This document shows positions 50,385 to 60,200 of a stretch of DNA of 64,000 nucleotides, piece by piece (positions within the stretch are counted from its first letter, which is position 1; every line of letters begins with the position of its first letter). Under the pieces are notes generated by a model that saw nothing but the letters and a program-made list of their open reading frames with translations, was not told the DNA's origin and did not search any database. This stretch comes from Lepidostoma basale (lineage: Eukaryota; Arthropoda; Insecta; Trichoptera; Lepidostomatidae), in the NCBI GenBank assembly GCA_022606425.2, contig JAHDVF020000992.1, forward strand, positions 1,674,001-1,738,000, given 5' to 3'. A program made the position numbers and the translations under genes.

Positions 50385-50928
50385 CTAACTAACTAACCAT
50401 TACGCCGTTTCCCCGGAGGGGTAGGCTTAGAGGATGGACTGCCATACTGCTCTCTCTCGACGTACCTATCTAGATTCAGCAACATTCATACATCGTAACA
50501 TGCACGCTCGTCAATTTTTCCGACTTTGAATGTGGCCGCCTTTAACGAGTATTATTTGATTAATTTGGTCATGGCATGCTATCTTTGGTCTTCCACGGTT
50601 TCTCTTCCCACTCACACTACTTACATTTTAACCAATATTCTCTCGTCCATTCGTTCCATATGTCCAAACCATCTCTGGGATCCTTTTTTTAATTTCACTT
50701 ATGATATAATCATCTGCCGTACATTTCTTCCATATATTGTCATTCGGAATTCTATCATATATCGTTTCCCGCGCATTATTCTAAGCGATCTCATTTCTAC
50801 GGCATTTACCATACTTTCATTCTTCTTTTGCCAGGTCAAAGCTTCACTTCCCTACATAAGGGTTGGCACAAGAACTCCATTATATACTGCCATTTATCTA
50901 TTTTCTGTGATAAAGTCATCACTGCAAA
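50385..50928 (-). mobile_element. LINE family A, 544-bp truncated copy with 13-bp target-site duplication
   Basis: The minus strand encodes, with several stops, GSEALTWQKKNESMVNAVEM, RSLRIM, GSQRWFGHMERMDE and SRKN-RAC. These are in the same order as in the copy at 21574-22077 and match RTE-like LINE C-termini. The 3' end is the terminal hairpin plus (TTAG)n. TACGATTCTTTAA flanks both sides (50372-50384 and 50929-50941). Stops show it is dead. Confidence 0.9.
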
Positions 50929-50941
50929 TACGATTCTTTAA

Positions 50942-53900
50942 ACATTGAAATAATGTTTGTTTAAGTACAAGTACAGTCCCTTCGATCCTTGTCCTGTGCG
51001 GAGTGTGTGGAGTACACCGAGTAGAGATAATCTAGGGTCTTCCGCCTGTCGCCACCCGCGCCACGGCGCCACACTATCCGGAGATTTCCCTGAAGAGTGA
51101 TACCGAACCGAATGAGACGAAACCATGAATCACTTCAGACAGAATGAGACAAAAGAGAGGACGAAGAATAGAGAGAATCCCCTGTAAGGTTGTAAACAGC
51201 AAAGATATTTTTAACCACAAACAGCAAGATTTGGTTTGTTTGAATGTGAACTTTAAAATACAAGTACAACATATGGTACTCTTATTATTGTTTTCAATAA
51301 GGAAGGCGTTGGTGACCTAGCACGAGTCTTAAATTTGGACTTGGAAAAGCTTCATACGTTTGGCAATGCAAAACTGAATATGAAATGCAGAGTCCAAACA
51401 ATTGTTAAACGGATATTTTTTGTATATTACAATACTTAATCTAGTTAAAATATCAATATACTTAAAAACTGATGTATTTATTATCATCAAATAACATATT
51501 AAAATTCCAGTAAACCCATTCGATGTTCCAAATAAATTTATATCAAACATCAATATTTGTTGTACACATTTCGTTTTTTTTAATGCTCATTAAAATATTT
51601 CTGATGTGTGTTCCGCGAAAACAAGTATGAAAAATTTAAGTATATTGTTTTTTGGTTAGCTATCCAATTAAGCTGGCTTTACTTGTAATAAATGAAACGT
51701 TAATAAGGTAAAAATAATACAGCCACAAGTCACTCTTATGTCCCATAAACTTTTTAGATTTGATTTTAAATTCAAGTAATTCCAGCTTGACCGATGTTCC
51801 AACTAAATGACATATACGAGTATACTCGTACATACAAGCGATCTCTTCAGGAGCGGTGTGCGGAGTTCACCCCGGGCGGTGGCTGTGTGCGGGCGGAGTT
51901 AAGTGCCGTCCCACTCTCCTCGGGGGACCAGAGCCGGGTGTTGTGTGAACCTTAGCTTCTACGGAATCAAGGAAGCTGCGCTCTATAACTGTAAACTTTG
52001 AGCCAAGAATTAAAATGTGATAATTTTTCCTGCAGTTGAGACAGCAAACGAGTATTTTTCTAATTAAAGACAAAAATTGATCCGATTATTCTTTACTGTT
52101 GCTCAAATAATTATACATTACATAACTAAAAATTCTTTTGACTTTGAAATAAAATACATAATTTATAATTAATTAATTAATTTATATATTTTATTCTTTA
52201 ACTGAAAAATATGTAAATAATTAACAATATAAGTAAAAAAGGACTTCCATTCCGAGAACTTAGTAAAATATGGTTATGTATCAGAGTTCATACAGTTTGA
52301 TATTTGGAATGACTGCAATATTAGCTTACAACTTCTACTCCGATCTCAAAGAGCAATTATAGAGAGGTTATATAAACACATTTCTCAAAACGTATCCGTT
52401 ACACATAGACAGATATAACATACCATTGTGTAAAGAACACTTTTATATTTTGCCCGGTGCATACTTAACAACTTGCATTCTTTCTTTTTGTGTTTTCGTA
52501 TTTCCTTTGCGGTTCCCTCTTTGTGTACCTACTACCGTGCTGTGTGCTCTACTGGTGTACTGGTGCAGAGGAGTATCTATCTCCGAGGTCTGTCACGCCA
52601 TGTGGAAAATTAAATGTTTTTGCAAGTTATACTAATACGATCAGCTGTGTTACTACGCGAAAATGAATACCAACAGTATTATTATTAGCTTTCGGTCGGG
52701 ACATTTTTTACGAAAGACATTAACGATTTCATTTAAATTTACTCGTTAATAGTGAATCACAATATTCATTAAACCACAATACGTGGGGTTTTATCATGGA
52801 TCGTGGGGTTTATTAATTCTTGCTTGGACAATCTTTTAAAACTTGTTATCCAGTAATTAAAATTGAGAATTTCTGTAAGTTTTATAATACGAGGGCAATA
52901 TAAAATGTATGCATGTCACGATGGATATACGATATATTATAAAACTCATAAAATAGTGACAATTATCCACTAACTAGCCGACCCCAAAATGCTTTGCTGT
53001 TGCTAAATTCGAGTATATAATACTAAATGTATGTTTATATTAATTAAATGAATGCAACTGAAGCTCGATAACAATTAATTTCTTAAACGACAATGACATG
53101 AAGTAAAACAGAAAAACAGTTTTTACATGATTATAATATACATTTGATAAAAAAAGTTTATGGTCTGTAGTTGTCACACTAGGCATGGCCTGTATCGTGG
53201 CAACTATATTATTAGAGCATATTAATGGAATTGTTAGTAACATAGCGGTTTGTTAGTGTTTGTTAGTAATCTTAGGCCGACATTGGTCGAAGCTAATGGT
53301 AACACGATGATATAAATTAGTTGTGTACCAGGAAAGTTGTAATATTAAATTGAAACGTTATGTTTGCTTTTCTTTTTTTCACATTTTATGCCATATTTCT
53401 AAATTATAAAATTCGATCACCAAATGGTGTATGAATATTTTATAATCAAAATGAATTTTGTATAAGACATGTTATTTTCTTCTATATGTGATATCACTTT
53501 GTGTTTTAATTATTTATAACAAAAGCTAAATGATTTAAACCCATTCGGCATATTTGATGCGAACAATGTCAATTCAATGTCTATTTAATGTGAATAAAAT
53601 AAATAGAATTTCGTTAATTATTTACCTTCAAGGTAAATCCACCATGCTCTTGGAATAACGTTTTTCTGATGATTCGCATGTATAAAGGATTCCTTACACG
53701 GGAGCATGCAACGTATAATCAACCACAAGAGAATGCGGATTCTTCAAATCCAATCCACCTGCAACAATTATTTGACCTAGTGATTTGTTTATCGTTATTG
53801 CAAAAGCCACTTTGGTCGGATATTGCAATCGGTGGAATGGAATGGGAAATCCGTTGGAATCGTCGGTATGCGTGGTAGCAGCATACCTGCTCCATTGAAT

Positions 53901-55469
53901 TTGCTAGCTAACATTACTGCTTCGATGACACTGGTTAACAATTATTTGGCTGTCAATCTGGTACCATTGAAATGTGCTATGTAAATGCTTACCAAATTTA
54001 GGCCAGTATTACTATTACCCGTGTACAAGTTCGCCGGCAGGTGGATGGCTTTATTCACGCCCACGTCTTGCCGTGATTTATGTGTCCATTAAAGATGTCG
54101 CACGGCTGATGTCCTCACAAACTTTTCCCATTTGCCGTCACCGCGAGCCACTATTCCATTATTCTGATGACGCTTAGAGCCACTTTTAAAATAATTATCC
54201 TCTCGGGACTTTCAAACTCAATCCAAAGTTTACTTTTCATTTTTATTACCAAATTCTTAAAAAATGATGTTCAAACTGCAGATATTATGTATGACACATT
54301 AATTTGCTTACAATTTAAAGTATACGAATATATGTGAAAACACGTGTAAGTAAAATAAATGAACTAATATGGAAGCACGCACAATATACTGAGGTATAAT
54401 AATCTAATAATTTGTCTAAATTAACTGTCTTAGATGAATAGCAGCTTACAAGTTTCCATTTATTTATAACATATTTTATTTGTTGTTTCTTGAACAATGC
54501 TGTAAAGCTCCGTATTATATATTTAATTAGAATTCTGTCTTGGGAATTTTAATTTTATGGAAAAGAATTTTTCGAAACATATTTATTTTTAATTATTCCA
54601 CGATAAAGTTTTTAATGTATTAAAAATTCAAATAAGTTATTAATTAATTCAGTAAAAGGAAACAGCTCTACTCGATGAAGTAATTAAAATACAGAGAGTT
54701 CAAATTCCTAGAAAACATTTTTCAACTTCCTAATGAGGACATATTCTGCGCGGGAAAACTCTGGAATCGATTTCGGTCCATCGATATAGTCGAAAATAAA
54801 TAACAGTTTGGGAGAGTCCGCTTGAAGAATCTCGAGATCAATTTAATTACTTATTCATATTTGGAGTTGGATTTCCTTTTTTCAAAAGCCTTGATATTTG
54901 AGTTAAGGGATCTTCTTGTGCAAAGCCAACTTGATGATGGTGTGTACAGGTAAGCTTCTAATCATTTAAATTTATCTCAATAAAGGTCTGTGAATTTAAT
55001 TCATTTACGGCACATGAAAAGTATTCAGCAAATAAAATTTCAAAAGCTTTCATTAAATTGTTTAAAATTGATAAAATTAATTTAAAATTAGTTCCCAAAC
55101 TTCCGAATCACATAATGGAGCTGTCTTTTAAGTTACAAAATGGGGTAAAAAGTTTTCTCAAATTATAACTGCAAATAGTATCTTTCGTTTACATAATGTC
55201 GGATCATTTCTATAGATTTAATTGAATTGGGGGAAATTGACAAATTTAATTTAAAAAAAGTTTTAAATTGTACAAACTGGAGTTATCCTATAGAAATAAA
55301 GCTAATTTTTAGAACTTTTCTATTCATCTGTATCTCCCGGAGGAAACGAAAGTTTTGAATCTTTCTTTTCCCTCAAATATCTCGGAATGAGTTTTTCATT
55401 TTAGATTTGATATTTATATCTGCTAGTGCGCATTGCAAACAATTAATTCATTCGGAAAAATAGCGTTTC
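50942..55469. other. Intergenic DNA, no gene seen
   Basis: Contains G+C-richer patches at 50980-51130, 51841-51960 and 53960-54180, and a back-to-back pair of octamers at 51815-51830. Frames 51867-52073, 52426-52635, 53669-53878 and 53974-54177 have no recognisable domain. Confidence 0.35.
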
Positions 55470-55483
55470 TCTTTCTTACCCAT

Positions 55484-55772
55484 CTTCTTCTTCTCCTCCT
55501 TTTTGTCCTGTCACACCTCCGTGGTGCATAGGGCCTCAAGGAATCTTCTCCACCCTAATCTATCGCATGCCTGATGCCTAACATCATCCCAAGTGAGGTC
55601 TGCTGCCTTAACCTCGTCCTGTAGGGTTCTTTTCCAGGTGGCTCTAGGTTTGCCTCGCTTTCTCTTTCCCCGCATAGGGGACCAGTCTAGTGCACCCTGA
55701 GCGAGGCAGGCTGGTTTCCGTCTCAGAGTGTGACCGATCCACTGCTATTGCGTCTAGCGACTTATTCTCTAA
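55484..55772 (-). mobile_element. LINE C-terminal stub (family G) with 14-bp target-site duplication
   Basis: The minus-strand frame reads QWIGHTLRRKPACLAQGALD, then GKRKRGKPRATWKRTLQDEV, LTWDDVRHQACDR and W-RFLEALC, and stops at 55511-55513. 'WIGHTLR', 'ALDW-P-GKR-RG-PR-TW' and 'W-LVEALC' are characteristic of the end of an RTE-related LINE protein. A (GAA)n tail follows. TCTTTCTTACCCAT flanks both ends exactly (55470-55483 and 55773-55786). The frame is intact over about 78 codons, with a frameshift only near the 5' break. Confidence 0.92.
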
Positions 55773-55786
55773 TCTTTCTTACCCAT

Positions 55787-57182
55787 ACAAAATATTATTT
55801 TAAAACAATAAATAAAATCTTTCTTTTCATACAAATTTAACCCACAGCAGTTGTTGAACAAAAATGTTTATTGTAAAATAAATTTATATTAGTGAGATAC
55901 AACGATACAATGAACTAGTTTTACAGGAAATACTTCGATATAAACGTTCCATTCCGGTCGTTGTGATTTTTTTTACAGAATACGTAAATATTGTTTTCTG
56001 TATAAACCTGTAGTAGCTACTGTAATTCTTGTAAAAAATGTCAATGGGTAACTCAATAAACTTCTAATGATTTTACAACATTTGATCAGCAAGTACTCGC
56101 ACAATTGTAAATATATCGTGCACGCATTTTCCAACGGTTTTGTTATCCAGCAATTCCATATTTAAAAAAAAAACACGATTCCGTTTATGAACCGCTGCCC
56201 ATAAAGTCCCACAGGAAGATCCCGACAATAACATGTACGTATGTAGAGAAAGGAGTGGGCGCGAGAATGCGTTAGGATATCGGGTTAGCGTGACGCCCCT
56301 CGCCGATGGAAAATCGACTCCGCACGATGAGCATAAAATGAGCTCGTTTATGCCGCGATGCAGAAACGAAATTTATTGAATTTGACGTTGGTTTCTTTAT
56401 TAGCTTTTCCATCGGGTCGTTTATTTTTTTTCTCCTCGAATGCTTTTAAAAATTTGAATCATTTTTATAAGTGGCCAACATTTCAATTTAGAATTTCACA
56501 TTTGTTCTTTAGAATACATTTATGTTTTAAACAACTAAGTTATCAGACAAATTAAATATTTCAGAAAGGTATAATAATAAAAATAATAATTACCCTTATT
56601 TATATAGCACAGTTTTTATGAGTTAATTACCTAAAGTGCTTTTAATATTTTATACTTTTAATTCTAAATTTAATTTATAATTTTTTTGAAAAAGGAAAAT
56701 GTAATTTTACATGTTAACATAAAATGGACATAAAATGTGGAAATAATATAATTGTAGAAGAACAGTAATATACTAAATCTACTATTGGAATAGCCAAAGA
56801 AATCTTGTTGTTTACCCACAAAAACTTTTGATGGAAATATGTTATGAATAAGCTATTAATCCCCCCCCCCCCTGTCGTCGCGCCGCACCTACCGGCTCCT
56901 GGGATGACTAATGGAAGTGTGTCGCTACGAATTCTTTAAATTTTGTATGTTTACATTTTTTAAATTCTTGTTTTCGATTGTGTTATCGACGCGAATATAT
57001 TATATTCACCATAAGCAATAATAGTGAAAATTTTTGCATGGATTTTACAAGTATTTTTGGCTATACAATTCCGCTACGAGTCCCCGAAAGTATTACGCCC
57101 TCGGATTGCCAGTCACACCGCGGGTTGTTCTTCTAGCTGTGTGTCTCTTATGATATTTACAATGTTTTTGTTGTTGTTCCAG
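55787..57182. other. Non-coding DNA upstream of the first visible exon
   Basis: If the GTPase gene begins before the window, this is intron. It contains a 12-base poly-C tract (56861-56872). The last bases (TTTGTTGTTGTTCCAG) form a good polypyrimidine tract and 3' splice site. Confidence 0.4.
56861..56872 (+). repeat. Poly-C tract (12 C)
   Basis: Twelve C in a row on the plus strand, followed by TGTCGTCGCGCCGCACC. Confidence 0.9.
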
Positions 57183-57270
57183 GCATACACGCCCACGAGC
57201 TTCGAGAAGTACAGCGCCACATACAACGTCACGGACTACAAGATCACCTTCTCAGTGTGGGACACGTCAG
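57183..57270 (+). CDS. Rnd-like GTPase, exon with switch I and start of G3
   Basis: It follows the acceptor TTGTTCCAG, starts in phase 0 with AYTPTSFEKYSATYNVTDYK and ends after WDTS plus the first base of a Gly codon. The donor is CAG/GTGGGG. Codons are G+C-rich compared with the flanking intron. The conserved switch I threonine (YTPT) is present. Confidence 0.9.
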
Positions 57271-60200
57271 GTGGGGAAATGTTTATTTTTATCACGGAAG
57301 TGATTCCACGCGTGAAATTTAAATGTCAACACGTGTAATTAACTCATTTTCATGGTAAATCTTTTTTATAATGCCTATAATTGCAATATGTTTATATTTT
57401 TAAAAGTTTTCATCGGGATTTACGTGTTTTATTAATTTGTTTACTTGTCTTTTATTACTGGCAAACGTAAAAGAAAATATTGCAGCAATCTTACTTCATT
57501 ATTCTAGTCTGAAATGACATAATACGTAAATAAATGCAATAAATTGAGTAATAATGCGGAGTGTACACCCGCTGGGCTAAACCCGATCCGTGAATAACGA
57601 GTGGCAGTGCGCCACCTCGCGGCAAACGGGGCGTAATTAATGAAGCCAAGTAGTAGGTAGGGAGGACCTGCATGAATGTTGATCTTGCTGCTTATTTGTT
57701 GCCCGCTCTAAATGTTTCCTAAATGTCAGAATTAAAATAAATGCTCCTAATTTAAAGACACTTATTACGGCTATTCAAATAACAATTGTCATCTGATGGA
57801 GCACCCCTTCCTATATTAAAATCGGTACTTTAGTACGGTACGGTATTAGGTTCTATTTGAGAATGCCCTCGCAAGGCGAAACAAATTTGTCACAATTTAT
57901 ATAATTTATTATATAAATTGAATTCAAGTTAAACCACTAAAAAATCATGTTTACTATTATAAATTAATAATGGAGTTTTATAAAATTAATACCTTAACCG
58001 TCAATGCCATGGTCTTTATACGTATATTTAATTTTATTTTGGGTCATAATTTTCATTACTTATTTGCTAAATGAGATTCGTAGAAATTAGTCAGCTGTAA
58101 TTATTTCAATTTTATTGGATTCAGGCTTAACCAAAGAAGTATTTCCCTCTTTATCGATATCATGTATAATCCGATCGCAGTAACGAGCTATTGAGAAAAG
58201 TAAATCTTAGTGGTAGCCATTTGACGGCGCTGTCCACCGCCGCCGCCGGCGTCCGCTGGCCGGGGTGGGAACACAGACTGAAGTGTTCGGCGCTTGAATT
58301 TACAACCAATAAAATGTTCACTTCCTATTGGGAATATCCAAATATATCAAACTCGTTGTTCAAAGTTATTATGGTTTGTATGAAATGTAGTCCAATTCTT
58401 CAAGCGGGTGGGATGAGGTGATTATCATATTTTTATAAATTTTATTTAATAGAATACTTATGTACCAGTACTATACAATTATTTATATTAAGGATTGAAT
58501 TTATGAAACATTCGATTTCTTGTGAGATTACTTTACTCTTTTATCAGGAAACTTCTTATATGGTAATACTAGTTAAGCCAAAGCGCAACCCCCGCTCGCA
58601 TTTCGTGCTTTCGCTGTTGCAGGTCTGTCCGGTTGGAATATGCTCCCTGCACGACTATCGGGAATCTGGTGAACTTAAACACCAACATTTCTAAAATGTA
58701 TAGTAAAATATATACAACTTCCATGACTAAATTACATTTTCAGAGCGCCCTAGAGGTATGAGGTACTCGTAAAACCAGCTCTGTACAAATTAGCCAATTA
58801 TAATTAATATTATCTTCGAGTGCGCCGACTGAGGACGCTTCGATAGTATAATGAGATTGTTAAATAAATTTGAGGTATCAAACAAAACCTTATAATAAAT
58901 TGATTCTTTAGTATCACCAAATAAACTGTTTCAAACAATAACACGAGGGCACAAATTATAAATTTTGAAATCAATTAGTGAAATCATCCTATCGGTTCGG
59001 GCCGACATTTGACTAGACACTGCCATCAAATGAACCGAAAATCTTTATAGCGTATTACAATGTCGGATGGCTTTTATGCGGACGTCAGGCCTAACGTAAC
59101 CTCTCAGGACACTGATTTCCCTCGCTAATGTAATGGCCGCCGTGAAAAGTCAAAAGCCCGCTGCGGCGAAGACTAAACTTCACGTTTCATTGGCTTTCTA
59201 TGAGCCATTCTGGAGAATTTCGGTCGTCAGTAACTACGGCACAGTGCGGCCTTTTTAATTAATTACCGACTACAAATATGTACTTTAATAAATTTTGTAG
59301 AGGAAACAAATATCTACTATGTAGCAGTAGTGTTTTACTTTATATTTTGCAAAGGAGTATAGCTAGAATACCGTGCATGAACTGAAAGATTAACGAAGTA
59401 TTTTAGGAATTTGTAGTATTAAAACACTGATAAATTCCTTTGTCGTGCATGACTAGATTACTGCAATGGAGTTCTAAGCCAACATACGAGTATAATATTT
59501 ATATATTATATTATATGTATTATACAAATGAATAAATTCCAGTCTCCTTTCAATACGGAAGCAAGACTGACAATAGATGAACAAAAGACTTGCCATATAA
59601 CACCTTACGGAAATCCACTGGCTGAAATATTCAGAAAGAATGAATGAGATTACAAGAGGCGAAAGGGTGCCGCTGCGTCCCCTTTTAAATAAAATGTACT
59701 TCTTTAAATAGTTTTAAAATGATTGAGATTTTTTAATCTCAACGGAGAATAGTTCGATGCCAAAACAAGATTAAAAATAATATCCGGACGGGACAATATA
59801 ATATTGAAAAGGTAATAAGTAATATCTAGTAGAGTCGGTAAAGTGATTTCTATACTAAACGTCGAAAGAATCTGTTCCATGTGGTAACGCGCATTTTATT
59901 TGTTTGCTTCAGGAACACCCGCATACGACACTGTCAGACCGCTGGCTTACCAGGAAGCCGGAGTCTTCCTTCTCTGCTTTTCGGTTAGTGATCCCGAGTC
60001 CTTGCAGAATGCTGTGACCAAAGTAAGTACCATATTCCACTTTTACTGTTAATCCGTCCTCTAATATAATGTAACTAAATCTATAATATATACCCACTTT
60101 CTATTATAATACGCATGTAGTTAACGAACTGCACCTTTACTTTGTGTCTTCTGAAGTGGAAAAAGTCTAGAACACAAGTTTGAATAAAAAATAATATTTT

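Larger units (their letters stand above)
57271..59912 (+). other. Intron of the Rnd-like gene
   Basis: About 2.6 kb. It holds a short repeat with a hammerhead-like core (57857-57891), the second copy of a dispersed repeat (58715-58793), two octamers, and a mixed-composition block (59041-59240) that could be an enhancer. The open frame 58191-58421 has no domain. Confidence 0.8.

Noticed and set aside
50526..50948. 140-codon plus-strand frame
   Set aside because: It is the antisense of the LINE family A copy at 50385-50928.
57024..57338. The unspliced 104-codon frame as a stand-alone gene
   Set aside because: Only the part 57183-57270 matches Rho proteins, and it is bounded by clear splice sites; the rest is intron read-through.
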